Shown: piece after piece, positions 32,668-43,402 of the stretch
How the letters are laid out: each line of letters opens with the position of its first letter
How positions within the stretch are numbered: position 1 is the stretch's first letter
NCBI GenBank assembly: GCA_012184525.1
Contig: WOFQ01000003.1
Location: forward strand, 744,001 to 808,000
Reading direction: 5' to 3'
Length of the DNA: 64,000 bases
DNA from: Xenoacremonium recifei
Taxonomy: Eukaryota; Ascomycota; Sordariomycetes; Hypocreales; Nectriaceae
Translations under genes and position numbers: made by a program
Notes under the pieces: generated by a model
Databases searched by the model: none
What the model saw: the letters and a program-made list of their open reading frames with translations, nothing else
Told to the model about the DNA's origin: nothing

Positions 32668-34048
32668 ATGCCTGCCACTCCGTGTTATCTTACATCCCTC
32701 CCTCCCGAGATCCGCCACCAGATTTACCTCGATGCGACACCTCCTCGCGTGGTTCTACTTAAGGAATGCATTTACCAGGATTACGAGGAGTTTAAAGAAG
32801 AATATCGTATGAGGATCGAGCGTCCTCAAATCCACCCAGATCTCGCAGCCTTTGCCTTCAATTGGGCTAGGACTGTCCCGCGACGATATATCAGCAAGCA
32901 GACCACCTTGGAGCAGTACGGTTTCACGGGAGCGAAACCCCTTGCCGCATCGACTCCGTGGGTTCCGAATCCTTCTACGCCCGATATTCCCCTTGACTGG
33001 CTCCGGGAGCACCCCGAAATTGCGTACGAGTTCATGAGAGAGGGCTATCTATACAGCCCTGTTCCGATCCCACCACTATTGCACACCTTCTCGGAATCAA
33101 GGGCCGCTCTACAGCATTTCGGTTACCAACTTGCCTTTCGAACTCGCTCAGAAGGCCCGGCGACGTGGTTCAACTTTGACCGAGACACACTGATGCTTGA
33201 GTTCGACAACAAAGACGACAGCGGCCACTATGGCTTTTTGACCAACTGCCTCTGGGACTTTGGACAACTCGACCCAACAGAGATGGCCAAAGTCCGGAAG
33301 CTAGCACTGAAATGCTACGGTGTCGACAGCTTCGCCGATCCGCCATTGCATACAGAGACTATAGACAGCGGAATCTTCTCTCTGTTGCGCCTCTTCAACC
33401 ATCTTGACGAGCTGATGTTGGTGGAATGGGTCGAAAAGGATGCGGAACCTTAGTTGGATTCCAACTCCTATCCGCTTGACCTCGGCAAAGAGGCTTGGGA
33501 ATGCGTTCCTATCGACGAGCTTGACTGCCTTTTTTCGGTGATCGGGCACGGCAAAGCCGATTTCGAGACGGTCGGGATGACGGGCAGACACTGCCAGCGA
33601 CTGTACGATCACATGGCGCGGCTCGAGGAAACCAGCTATTTCTCGCACGTCGCGCGCTTACTTGAGAAGTGCATGGAAGAAGAAATTCAGGTGATGCTGT
33701 CGCTCAGAGACCCTCTGCAACCAGCCCTGCCGTGGAAGATTCCTAGTGTCCATATTATACACTTACTCTCGCCTACCGGCCTCGAGAAACTCGAAAAGGA
33801 ACGACGTAAGCTCGCGAACATGATATTGAATTTGCAAAACTTGTGGAGGGAACTCGATATGGCCAGTGTGGACATGATGGACGACGATGCCCATGAAAGT
33901 GTGATGGAGTTTGAGGGTTATTGGTGGCCTTCATTAATGGGCGACACGGAGAGTGGTTGCCCGACAGAGGTCGTACGAAGATGGCTCATTTGTGACGGAC
34001 CATCACCATTTTGGGGAATTCGAATGGTTTTATCGCGAGCTGTGGTGA
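32668..34048 (+). pseudogene. 2EXR tandem paralogue, interrupted by an in-frame stop and a 3' frameshift
   Basis: A tandem copy of the preceding gene. The 2EXR landmarks are intact (LPPEIRHQIYLDATPPRVV, PVPIPPLLHTFSESRAAL, TWFNFDRDTLML). At 33451-33453 a TAG follows VEWVEKDAEP. In the paralogue the aligned codon is TGG (Trp), and the frame then continues without a gap in alignment (DELDCL against NELDCL), so a single G-to-A change explains the stop. Near 34010-34020 the frame shifts: the paralogue-like ending (an FEWFYRELW-type segment, stop at 34046-34048) is in another frame, probably after a one-base change in the TTTTGGGG run. As it stands, 261 residues are encoded, keeping the 2EXR domain. 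The long acidic tract of the first copy is absent here. It could still be expressed as a truncated protein. Confidence 0.75.
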
Positions 34049-34285
34049 AGGTCACACCTTCAACCATTGCGTTGCCGCTAGTGTTGGTCCGGGAACGATG
34101 CGATGTACAGGAAAGTTCTTGTTCTTCTGCGAAAAAATGATCTTACATGAGGTTTACATCGAGAGTCGTCGACAATTTTCTGAGGATGGGAGCTAGTTTA
34201 TTGTACCATAGATGAAATCAGACTTATGAAGAACCTTCTATCCAACGCGTGATGTCCTCTCAGCCGCGATTAGCGAGCCCGTCTC

Positions 34286-35386
34286 TCATTTGCCTCTCCA
34301 AAAGCCGATGACCTCCTGAGCGGTCTTCGTCTTGATATCGGGAAACTTGTCGTTCAATGTGTTATCGTCTGGTAGATGAGCAGCTCCATTGACTATTAAA
34401 AGGCCAAACTGGGCCAAGACTGCCTGTAGCATCGGCTTGGGGAAGTATCTGTATGCCGTCGCGTGGGCTGGTAACTCGCTGACTTGGCTGCGCTCGAGCT
34501 TTCCTACGTCATCATACGATACAGAGAACTTGTCGCCTGAAGAAATGGTTAGTATTTGTCCTGGTTACTATCAGACGGTGCAAATAGGGCGACGTACCAG
34601 TGGCCTCCTCGGCCATCCTCACGATCTCGTTCAAGGTGCAGTTATCTCCGCAGCAGATGAGCGCCTCGTCCCAGTGAGGAAGATCCAGCGCTGCCTCAAC
34701 GAACTTGGCCATATCATAGCTGTAGGTAAAGCTGATGGTGTCTTCTCCAGTTCCAGGTATCGCAGCCGCTCTGTCCACCATGTCGATGTTGCTCGTGAAT
34801 GGGGCCAATTGACTCTGGATATGGGGAAGGCCGAAATAGTCGAGAAAAAAACCATTGTGGACAGTCGACCATTCAAGATCGGTCTTACGCAACTCTTCGG
34901 CCGTCGCTGCGCGGATAGGGTGCGCAGCCATTTGCAGTTCTCTGGATCGAATTTGTCAGAGTACGGTTGCCAGTAGTCATTCCAGCAGCGAGAACTCACG
35001 GTGGTGGGATTGGCAGTCCCCAGTCACTCGAGATGAAGCGTTTCGTAGGAGCTGACTTGGCGGCTGCTCTGACCAGGCTTATTTCGACCGCACCAGACTT
35101 TTCATCCATGATTTGGATGGTCGAGATGACAGTGTGCACATGGTGCTTCTCAAAGAATTTGGCTAGAGACTCAACGCTGTCGTAATTGACGGCGAAGACG
35201 GGCGCCTTTTCGTCTTGGACTTCGGGAACCTGTTATAACTTGAGGAAGTTGATCCGATTTTCTTGCAAAGGCAACACCTACTCGACGCGACAAAATGAGA
35301 ACCTGGTGTTTGGGGTTCTGCTTGATGACTTCGGCAAGGGTGCGACCGATATTGCCAGTACCGCCAGCAATTGCGACAGTCACCAT
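34286..35386 (-). CDS. NmrA-like NAD(P)-binding oxidoreductase
   Basis: Four exons: 35386-35282, 35229-35000, 34941-34598 and 34536-34286. Introns are 52, 58 and 61 nt; 309 residues. The N-terminal Rossmann motif is MVTVAIAGGTGNIGRTL (G-x-x-G-x-x-G), followed by QVLILSRR at the second strand, where NADPH-preferring members have a basic residue. Middle segments VHTVISTIQ and RFISSDWGLP and a C-terminal SYDMAKFVEAALD fit the NmrA/isoflavone-reductase-like atypical SDR group. Members are either redox sensors binding nitrogen regulators or true reductases of phenolic compounds, and the sequence alone does not decide. The upstream region is shared with a divergent small gene. Confidence 0.87.
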
Positions 35387-36016
35387 TGTAAAAGGATCGG
35401 CAAATAATAACGTAGAGAAGGATGAATGGGAAACAGGTTCCAAGGTTCGAGATCAAAAGTTACGTTTTCTAAAGGATTGAATTGCTGTGAGGTGCGATTG
35501 TTGCGAGTCTTGTTCAGTCTAACGCTGGGATGGGGGGAACTCGGCGTCCTTTATGTACCGCGAGAACTGACTGCACAACGAGCTTCCCAACCTCATGCAG
35601 GGCACCCAAATCTCGCATAATTACCAAGCTTTGATATCATCAACAACTGATTTATCAGCTTTCGTTCTTACAGACCCTCTAGAGGCTTTCTGCCTAACGA
35701 CAAGACCTCGACGATGCTGGCATGTGCAGCCAAAAGACAGCGCGGGGCGTCCCAATCAGGAGAATCGCGCGCGGTCTTCCCAATTGGGACAGCTATGAAA
35801 GCCACATGCCTCTGCAGAGTGTCATCATCAACCAACAATGAAACGGTTACGGAGCACTTGGTCAGCTTAGCCAGCGCGTCTTGCAGGGCGTTCTGGGCCC
35901 TTCATCTTCTTAATGGGTGATTCCTACTTAAGGAGCGGGCTGAGCATCTTCTTCCCAACACGATCGAACTTCTCAGCCCACCAGACACCCGCTCCTCTTC
36001 CGAAGACTAGATCAAG
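35387..36016. promoter_or_regulatory. Divergent promoter of the NmrA-like and 36-kb genes
   Basis: A 630-bp upstream region shared by two divergent genes. No distinct motif or gene seen. Confidence 0.35.
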
Positions 36017-36841
36017 ATGCTTTCCGAGGTGATTCGCTTCACCCTCTCTCCAAGCTTGACCATCTCGGCTGCTGCGTTCGTCGAGCTGCGTCGAACCGCC
36101 TCAGCCGCTGGAGCTATCTCGCAATACTACGGCTACAGCATCGGCGTCGGGCTATACGATCTGCAAAAGAAGCGACACGAGATCACCTGGCTAATCAGTA
36201 GGGTTTAAACTTTCCGTCTGGCGAACAGCGGCTGACCATTGATCAGATTGGCCTGACAAAGCGATCGATCGAGCCCCCATACACGACTCGTTGAAGGCTC
36301 TGTCGACAGGCGACGCCGTGTCGCTGCTCTTCCACTTCCCCGAAGAACATGTAAAGGAGGTCTTCAAGGCATTCGATGCTCCATTCTGCGAATTTGTACG
36401 TCCTCACAGAGACTTGCCATTATCCTCCTCTACTCACAATGTTTTACCAGGCGTGCATCAGACTTCGAGACGACGCACCTCTCCAAGACGCCGCCCTACA
36501 AAAATCCATGCATCAGACATACCTAGACACCTACCAGATTTTGGGGTTCACAGGAGGCTATTGGGCTTACTGCGTCAACACTAACGACGCCTCTGAAGTG
36601 TCGTATGGTGAGGGGCATGTTGACCCAGACAAGCGACGACTGGCAATCTATCCACTAGGATGGGAGAGCATTGAGGTATGTGTGAAGTCCCAGAACTCCA
36701 AGATTGTGGACTTACGCATTACTTTAGTTACATCAAGATGGGACTAAGACTACCGCATTCGCGACTGAGATCAATAAGTTGAAGCCATATTTTGGCGGGG
36801 GTACGAGCGCCTGGTATGTTCCGTTTAGAAAACATGGATGA
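36017..36841 (+). CDS. Conserved hypothetical protein, possible dimeric alpha/beta-barrel
   Basis: Four exons: 36017-36197, 36247-36395, 36451-36675 and 36728-36841. Introns are 49, 55 and 52 nt, all with standard ends; 222 residues. Recognisable stretches are RHEITWLINWPDKAIDRAPI, FAFDAPF-like hydrophobic segments, and GWESIELHQDGTKTTAF near the end. The alternation of short strands and helices and the paired HE-x-x-W...GW-x-S repeats suggest a duplicated ferredoxin-like (ABM/dimeric barrel) fold; this is a guess from pattern. There is no signal peptide or membrane span. Such domains often act in polyketide tailoring or small-molecule binding, but I cannot assign a role. Confidence 0.72.
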
Positions 36842-37141
36842 GGTACTAGGTAGACAATGCTTGCTCATGATCGACGGCTGGCCCTTCACTCAGGCGAGAC
36901 TTCTATTTTCTGAGCATGGATAAAAGGGAAAAGTTAGAATAGTGTGCACTCAGCATTCACAACAGCATCCACAGTGAAGAACAACAATGCTAAATACAGC
37001 CTCAATCAATTATTATCTATGGCAATCTGCATTATGAAAGCAACCAGTATCTAAAACATACAGCTTCCTGCTTGACTGCCCCCTGTCCACTTTTGTCTAT
37101 CCATCCATCACACACATTACCAATTTTCGTCCATCCTTTCC
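36842..37141. other. Convergent 3' region
   Basis: A 300-bp spacer between two convergent genes, with AT-rich stretches near 36960-37060 compatible with polyadenylation signals. No gene seen. Confidence 0.4.
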
Positions 37142-38683
37142 CTACTGTCCCTGAATTCGTCGAGCGGCAATCTCATACGCTCGCATAGCGCCGGAATCTC
37201 CAACCTCGCAAGGGTCTTCACCAAACTCGACTCGCTCGAAGCCCTCAGGCTTGTCCTTCTCAAGGGACATCTTTCCCATCTGGGCCTGGCAGCGATAGCT
37301 ACCGAAGCAGAAGGCGATCACGACACGGTTGCCATGGGCAATCAGCGTGCGCACCTCATCGACCTCAAAGATAAAGCGCTCGCGGAACCAAGCAGTCAGC
37401 GTCGCCTCGTTGACGAAGGTCTTCTGGCCAGTGATGATCAGAACTCGAGTGGCATCACCGGCAGCGGCGACCTGGCCGTACTTGACCCTGTTGTGCGTGA
37501 CCTTGATGGTGTAGCCACGGATAGAGAGGCCCATGGTCAGAGACTGGGTCAAGAGGCGCTGGGCCGGGCCGGGGGTGAAGAAGCTGACCTTGGCGGCAGC
37601 GGTGTTGTGGCGCACGAAGTCGGGCGCGTTGATGACGGTGCACCAGATGCGGCCAATGTTGCGAATGCAAGCCAGGAGCTCCTTGTGCGAGACGTCGGGT
37701 GGGAGGTTCGTGAGCCAAAGGGCGCAGTTGAGCTCATCAGGGAGGTCCTCGACGCTGGCGTTGCGGATGCTGTGCTCACCGCGGTAGTTGCTTGAGAAGG
37801 CGGTAGGGGGCATCCGGAGAGGATCTCGGGAGGCGTCCATGGAGACGGCTCGGCCGACGGGAGCGAGGGCGGCCATGGGGCGGAACTTGGGCTTCATATG
37901 GGGGCCTGCGAAAGGCTTAGGACCAGGAGAGGCGCTGGAGGCGCGGGCCTCTTTGAAGAGCTGCTGGATCCAACCGCGGTTGGCTCCGGAGAGTTGCTCA
38001 GGGGTAGGGGTCAAGGCCATAGGTCGCGTGGCCATGTCATCGTGGAGGCCGGGGGGAGGTCGAATGCCCGGGGGGAGAAGTCCAGCACGGTCTCTCCAGG
38101 AGAGGGATTTGGTATCCTGCTGCTCTGGGAGAGGAGCAGGACGAGCCAGTCGGTGCTGCAGACCGATCAGGGGCGGATACTGCACGGCGGACACTGGAGT
38201 GTTGTTGGTCTGGCGAGAGACCCCGATGGGAACCTGACCAGGGATCTGAACAGGGCCCTGCGAAGCATTGAAAGGAATGTATGGGCGCGGCTGATGACCA
38301 TAAGGCATGAACTGGTTTGGTGTTGCAGCTGCAGTAGTCGTAGGCAGCAAGGGTGCCAGGGTCAAACGGGGACCAGGATTCGCAGCGGTGTAGGGTCGGA
38401 ACGGCATAGTGAAGTCCTCGAAGCCAGGAGAGTGGCAGACCTGAGGCGAATGAACGTCCGCATGCGGATCGAAGTAGTCGTGGGCCATGTTGGGCTCCTC
38501 GCCGCCTCGCCAGAGCGAAGGCGCCACGGTGAGATAGCCGAACGGCACATCCATGTTGTATGGAGCCGCCACGAGAGGCGATGCGCCATTCGAAGGGGGT
38601 GTATGAGGAGAGAAATGAGGAGACTGAGGGTCAGGAGGGCTTTCGAGATCATTCTCGAGATGAGGGGTCGTGGTGCCGGCCAT
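37142..38683 (-). CDS. RNA-recognition-motif protein with long disordered N-terminus
   Basis: Single exon, 513 residues from the ATG at 38683 (MAGTTTPH, in the good context CCCAAGATGG). The first ~300 residues are Pro/Ala/Ser-rich and probably disordered. From about residue 330 an RRM-like fold appears: ALWLTNLPPDVSHKELLACI (RNP2-like strand and first helix), RIWCTVINAP, then AAKVSFFTPGPAQRLL (RNP1 region) and IKVTHNRVKYG. A second, less typical RRM-like segment follows (TRVLIITGQKTFVNEATLTAWF). The protein probably binds RNA; the targets are unknown. The reading frame stays open for 197 codons upstream, including one in-frame ATG at about 39122, but that part contains T-rich UTR-like sequence, so I did not include it. 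Confidence 0.8.
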   Translation of the reverse strand: MAGTTTPHLENDLESPPDPQSPHFSPHTPPSNGASPLVAAPYNMDVPFGYLTVAPSLWRGGEEPNMAHDYFDPHADVHSPQVCHSPGFEDFTMPFRPYTAANPGPRLTLAPLLPTTTAAATPNQFMPYGHQPRPYIPFNASQGPVQIPGQVPIGVSRQTNNTPVSAVQYPPLIGLQHRLARPAPLPEQQDTKSLSWRDRAGLLPPGIRPPPGLHDDMATRPMALTPTPEQLSGANRGWIQQLFKEARASSASPGPKPFAGPHMKPKFRPMAALAPVGRAVSMDASRDPLRMPPTAFSSNYRGEHSIRNASVEDLPDELNCALWLTNLPPDVSHKELLACIRNIGRIWCTVINAPDFVRHNTAAAKVSFFTPGPAQRLLTQSLTMGLSIRGYTIKVTHNRVKYGQVAAAGDATRVLIITGQKTFVNEATLTAWFRERFIFEVDEVRTLIAHGNRVVIAFCFGSYRCQAQMGKMSLEKDKPEGFERVEFGEDPCEVGDSGAMRAYEIAARRIQGQ

Positions 38684-40092
38684 CTTGGGGAGGGCTGGCG
38701 GGTTGATGACGATTTCGTCTCGAGGTGTAGTCACAGCAACGCGTTGCTTTCGCAAGTGAGTTGGTTGGAAGTGGTGGTGATCGGTGAAGGTTGAAAAGAC
38801 AGAAACCAGAAATGGCAAGCCCAAGGTTGTGAATTTATAGCCAAGAATGTTCGAGTATTGTGAGGTGAGGTGGTGGTGAGTAGCGAGCGATGTTGCGGGA
38901 GCATTCGAGCGATGAATGCCTTTTCTTTGATGGGACGTCCGTGTGAAGACGACGCGGGCATCCGACGGCTGCCTTCCGCGGGCGCGAAGGCAGCATGCGA
39001 CAATAAATACAAGCACAATAAAAATTTGTGAAGCAAAGGTGAGAGGGAAGAGAGAAAAAAAAGAGTCCCCTTTTTTCGGTTGACAGTGACGTTGTTTGCA
39101 GTTTTCGGGTTGGAGCCTCGCCATGTGCAAACGTGAGACGTATGCTGTGCGTGTCAACTCGCGCAGGTGCAGGCAGGCGTTTGACGGGGAGAAGCCGTCT
39201 GCGACTTTTTTTTTCACGGCGCGATCAAAGGATGCAACATCACGATGCGGATTTGAAGTGTTCTTGATACACAATTACGCCCTAACAAGCCGACCCCCGG
39301 GCAATGCACCAGTACTTAGAAGAGCTACTCGGGTTCCAAGCAGCGACAAAGCAATTTTATCCACGAAGGCACATCTTCTAGAATCCTGGTTTTCGTTTGT
39401 TCTCGCCACTTGGACCCGTGGTTCGTACGGGGAGACATCCGGATAGCTTCCCCGGCTTTGTCGATTATCCTGCATCATCGTGGAGAAGCCGGCTGGCGAC
39501 ATTTGCCCCTTTTGTCGGCAGGTCTCGCCCGGTTACATTTTGGAGAGCGTTTACATGGAATCGCATTTCATTCGATGGCAATCCCGGTGCCCTGCTTGTG
39601 CAATTGGGAGTCGTGAACTTTCTGCCAAGCGTGACTTTGATCTCACCCAAAACCGTCACAACGAGGTGACTGGCTGGCAAGGCTGCTCTGGGAAAACAAG
39701 CCTGACTACAATTACCACCCATCTCCGCAGCTCTACTTACTACAGCGAGATATTCGGTGCGATAACGCTGGCTGATGTGACGACGAGACGAAATCCGGAA
39801 CCCAGTGGAGGATACGCGATCGATGAAGCTTAGTGCACCCTGGCGATTCACATTCAGCTGCAGGTCAAACATCTGAGTGGCCAGTTCAAAACAGCCGTGA
39901 TTCAGTGATCGTGTAAAGCCACACATGCGCGGCGCTTGAGGCCTGCCTTCCTTCCCTTCTCACCTCACCTTTCTTCACTCTCTTTGTGACCACTTTTCTT
40001 CTTCGAACTTGAAGCTGGCCTGACCCAAACAATTGAATCGAGTCCCTCACTTCACCTACGCAAACTTGTTTCCTTTCACACATTTTGGAACA
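38684..40092. promoter_or_regulatory. Divergent upstream region of the RRM gene and the 40-kb gene
   Basis: 1.4 kb between divergent genes. The half next to the RRM gene has pyrimidine- or purine-rich UTR-like runs and is partly open in the RRM frame. Short frames elsewhere overlap on both strands. No additional gene supported. Confidence 0.4.
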
Positions 40093-40983
40093 ATGCCTCG
40101 CGTCAACGCTTCTTCTGCCTGGTTCGGGGCCAGTCCCGTATCAAAGGACGGGTTTGTCATCTTCAATGGAGACTTCCTGGCCGAGTCATCTGGAAACAAT
40201 CGCCACCGTCGCGCAACCCTAGAAGAGCTGAAAGCACACTTCAACTCAGGCAATGTGCGCGACCACTATGGACATTGGTTCGAAGCGCAGCTCATCCACT
40301 ATGGTCTAAAGCGTTCTAGGTCGAAGGCTGTTGCCCGGATGCGGCTTTTTGATGCGGTCAAGGATGGTAATCTCGAGGTTCCAGAGTACATCGCTAAGAT
40401 CGAGCGAGATCTCAGGAGGCAGTGGGACAGGCTCGACGAACAGACCAGAGAGCCCGGCAATTGGATGACCACAACGTCAAACTTCGGCACAGGGGCAAAG
40501 AGAAAGCAACCCGACAATAGCGACATTAACATGTCAACCAATACCAACATCCCTGGCGCCGAGCCACATAAGAAAAGGTTCAAGATCGGCGTTTCGCTCA
40601 CAAACAAGTCAACATCATATCATGAGTCAGGAATCAGAGATCGGGCGATCCGCGACCAACCCTATTGTACTCCGCGCTCTATTACCTTTGCAGAACGAGA
40701 AATCTCGACTGGCTCTCCCGTTGTCGACGACCTTGTTCCTGGGTTTACATCACTCGTCCAAAGAGAGCGGACCACCAGGCGATCTGGCGCCTCTGCCAGT
40801 CACAGACACTTTCATCAACGGAGAGAGGGTGCCGATTCTACGTACGATCAAGCTCCCCTCTACAAAGGCAAAAGGGAGAAACTGAACCCTCTCGGCACTC
40901 TGGGTCATGTCTACGATGCTTCGGTGTGCTACTACATCGCTCGACCTTCTATAAAAAGAAAACGGCCCTTGTCTTCTTACTAA
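40093..40983 (+). CDS. Conserved hypothetical protein, intact N-terminal part of a probably decayed gene
   Basis: The frame from the ATG at 40093 (MPRVNASSAWFGASP) encodes 296 residues. The first ~115 residues (RHRRATLEELKAHFNSGNVRDHYGHWFEAQLIHYGL, split here as RATLEELKAHF and GHWFEAQLIHYGL) follow a pattern I recall from Sordariomycete hypothetical proteins. After about residue 170 the composition becomes irregular and basic. I recall family members continuing with a C-terminal domain around an LWGAF motif; pieces resembling it occur just past the stop in alternating frames (see 40984-41273). I therefore think the gene's 3' half has been lost to indels. Whether the truncated protein is made is unknown. 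Confidence 0.55.
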   Translation: MPRVNASSAWFGASPVSKDGFVIFNGDFLAESSGNNRHRRATLEELKAHFNSGNVRDHYGHWFEAQLIHYGLKRSRSKAVARMRLFDAVKDGNLEVPEYIAKIERDLRRQWDRLDEQTREPGNWMTTTSNFGTGAKRKQPDNSDINMSTNTNIPGAEPHKKRFKIGVSLTNKSTSYHESGIRDRAIRDQPYCTPRSITFAEREISTGSPVVDDLVPGFTSLVQRERTTRRSGASASHRHFHQRREGADSTYDQAPLYKGKREKLNPLGTLGHVYDASVCYYIARPSIKRKRPLSSY

Positions 40984-41732
40984 ATCAGGATGACCAGCGT
41001 CTTTGGGGCGTTTCAACACGGGCGTCTTACACGGTATCTTGCACTTTGACCGACGCCCTTCGATGGCCTTATACAAGCGTGTGCCTTTCACACAGATTTA
41101 CAGAGAGCGAAAATGGTGGACCATCTACGGGCGCAATAATGGGGAATAGATGCAACTTCATAGTGGCGAGCGTATCGATGTCGACCTTGGGTGTGAAGTT
41201 TTGGGCCGGGCGAGAGGGGAGCCTACCGACGAGGAGCGCTGCACGACAGATGAAGGATGAATGGGAAGGTTGATGAATGGGATTGCTGTTCAGAGAGAAT
41301 ATCTGAGCGAGCGAGCGTTGCCCTTTGGGACTGGGGTACAATATTGGGCGACAGCATAACTTTGCTTGGTGATGACGTCTCATCCTCAGTCACAATACTG
41401 GTGGGCGACAACGATGCAGGATCTGGATCAGCAGAACTTCAAACCACGATGAAAACGACTTCGAAGGCATAGCTAGAAACAATTCTATGACAGAAGCACC
41501 TGTTTAAAATCTCTTGCTTTGGTATGAGCTGATTGAAAGCGTTCCAAGCTTTCGGCCAAGAGCTTGAGTCGACGTGATCGCCGTCATCTAGATTCAGAAG
41601 TTGCTGTCTCTGCCCACTTACACCGTCAACGCTCTCTTCTCTTGTTCGGTCTCTAGCTCAATCCCAATTGGTGACAGGGTCCGAAAAGATCATTTAGTAC
41701 CTATAGTTTCTCGTTCTCTCGGAAATCCTTCA
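40984..41732. other. Frame-shifted remnant and intergenic sequence
   Basis: Directly after the stop at 40983, coding-like pieces appear in different plus-strand frames: QRLWG near 40995-41009, GVLHGILHFDRRP from about 41021 in another frame, and RSAARQMKDEWEG ending at the TGA at 41271-41273 in a further frame. They look like consecutive parts of one domain separated by small indels. From about 41280 on no further coding sequence is recognisable. The piece order matches the family pattern I remember, but I could not align it. Confidence 0.4.
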
Positions 41733-43021
41733 TCACGAAGATTCTTCTGCCGATAACTCCATATTATCTTCGTCCAAGAACCGCTGCCACTGCATATCCA
41801 TGAGCTCCATCCCCCCAGTCTCTGTCAATGTGGCCTCATCCCAGAAAACATAGCCCCAATACCGCATCTCTTCTGGAACGTGCGCCCCGTATCTACCGCT
41901 ATTCGTGCCGAAGATGGCTATCCAAGCGGATGGCGGTGAATCCGGGTCTTCGTCACCGCGAAATGGGACCGGCACCCTCTGATGCTCCGGCATATCAGCG
42001 TCCGTTTCGAAAAAGCGCTGCTGCAACATCAACAACATCCCCGTCCTAGCCATATGTCTATCCATCGTAATAACGAGATCTTGGTGGTCTTTTGTTTCGA
42101 AAAGAACCTTGCATAGTACTGACAGACCAGACAAGGCTGTGCCCTCTTGGTAGGCTATCCAATCTACCAACGGTCTTAGACATGTGCGCCAAACATAGAT
42201 AACAGGGCTTTTTGCTCAATTTAATATAACTTACTAGTTTCATTCAAGTCCAAGGGTCCTTCGAGAGTTGGAGGCCTCCCTTCAGCGAACTTGGGGTGTT
42301 CGGGATTCAGGTCCCAGAGGATCCTTTTGAAGATTGCGTCGTAGTAGGTCAAAGCAAATTCTAGGATGCAAAGTATTTCTTCGTCTTCCCACGGCATCAC
42401 GAGATCCAAAACAGAAACGCTCGCCCCAATTTGCCTTGCTCCGAAGGCGGTCTCTCTACCAGCAACTTGACACAACAGCTCAAAACGGTATGCAGCACGA
42501 TGGAACCGCAAGGTCTCTGTGCTGGTAATGTTTCTCTCTATCTTCTTATCTAGTTCCCTGCCGAGGTTACCCAAGGTCCAGCGAGTGAAATATTCTGTGA
42601 AAGGGACCACGCATCGTAGATAGAAGGCCGTCATTTTAACTGCCTGGTCTTCAGTGAGCTCATCGACTGCGTCGAAGCGCCGGATTAGCTTCTCCTCTCT
42701 ATACCGATCGAGAAGCGCGACAGCATCCTCTCTCTCTTGTCTATCACCGTACGTAGCGCGGCAGACAGCATAGGCGTCAATGGCGGCGCTTCCAAGCGCC
42801 TTCTCGAGATTCTGGCATAGAAGGCGCCGACGCTCAAGAATGTATTGGTGGTGGAAGGCCGGTGAAGCATGTACCAGTGCGCTGAGGCTCGGAAGGTCCA
42901 GCGCCTGAAGAATCAGGCGGCGGATTTCGGGCGGAAGGCTTTCGAGGCCATGGCTGTTTTCTCCCCCAAACGTCAAGTCTGGTATCAAATTCTGCGCTGG
43001 CTCAGCGTCGCTCTCTTGCAT
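41733..43021 (-). CDS. F-box-like protein
   Basis: Two exons, 43021-42231 and 42174-41733, joined by a 56-nt intron with a weak GTTATA donor and CTAAG acceptor; 410 residues. The nearby stronger donor GTAAGT at 42234 gives a wrong frame with every usable acceptor, so the junction is my least certain one. The F-box-like segment is near residues 27-55: LESLPPEIRRLILQALDLP followed by LSALVHASPAFHHQY. The rest (AAIDAYAVCRATYGD, ILEFALTYYDAIFKRILWDL, GTALSGLSVLCKVLF) is the C-terminal region common to a large Sordariomycete F-box-like family. Members are presumed substrate adaptors of SCF ubiquitin ligases, but most are uncharacterised. Confidence 0.77.
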
Positions 43022-43402
43022 TTTCGCATTCGGCGTTTCGGTAGAGTTTCATGGGCGTGCTGTGTTTCTGGAGAATTCAAAAGTTCCGAAAGGTGGTAGG
43101 ATTTCAGCCACAAGAAGGCCCTAAAACCGCCCGCATCAGCAACAGCCCTGGAATCCTACAGCCAGGGTTGGTTGAAGAGCCCCAACACCACTGATCTAAC
43201 AACTAAATCGCGTTGAGCTCCTTTCACTGAAGAAATTTCCAACTCGTCAGCATCGGCGACCTAATTGACTTGGTTGAATTGTAGATTACTAGTTGTACCC
43301 CCGATTGTACCCGGATCCTTCCATCTTTCTGCTATATATCATTTCAGATTCAGGTTTTATCTTTGGGGTTCATATTGAAGATGGTTTTTGTCTTCGAAAC
43401 TA
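43022..43402. other. Spacer between F-box-like and SesA genes
   Basis: 381 bp, AT-rich toward 43402. It contains the promoter of the F-box-like gene and the 3' end of the first SesA gene. Nothing else seen. Confidence 0.4.

Noticed and set aside
37898..38794. A 298-codon plus-strand frame opposite the RRM gene.
   Set aside because: It mirrors a GC-rich Pro/Ala coding region on the other strand and contains no recognisable domain; a shadow frame.
38684..39274. The RRM gene frame remains open 197 codons upstream, including a hydrophobic stretch.
   Set aside because: It has T-rich and A-rich UTR-like runs, and the only in-frame ATG there is far upstream and in poor context. The ATG at 38683 sits in a good context at the start of recognisable composition.
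42175..42240. Using the strong GTAAGT donor in the F-box-like gene.
   Set aside because: With every reasonable acceptor it leads to a stop or a 20-nt intron. The weaker GTTATA donor gives a 56-nt intron and a closed frame.
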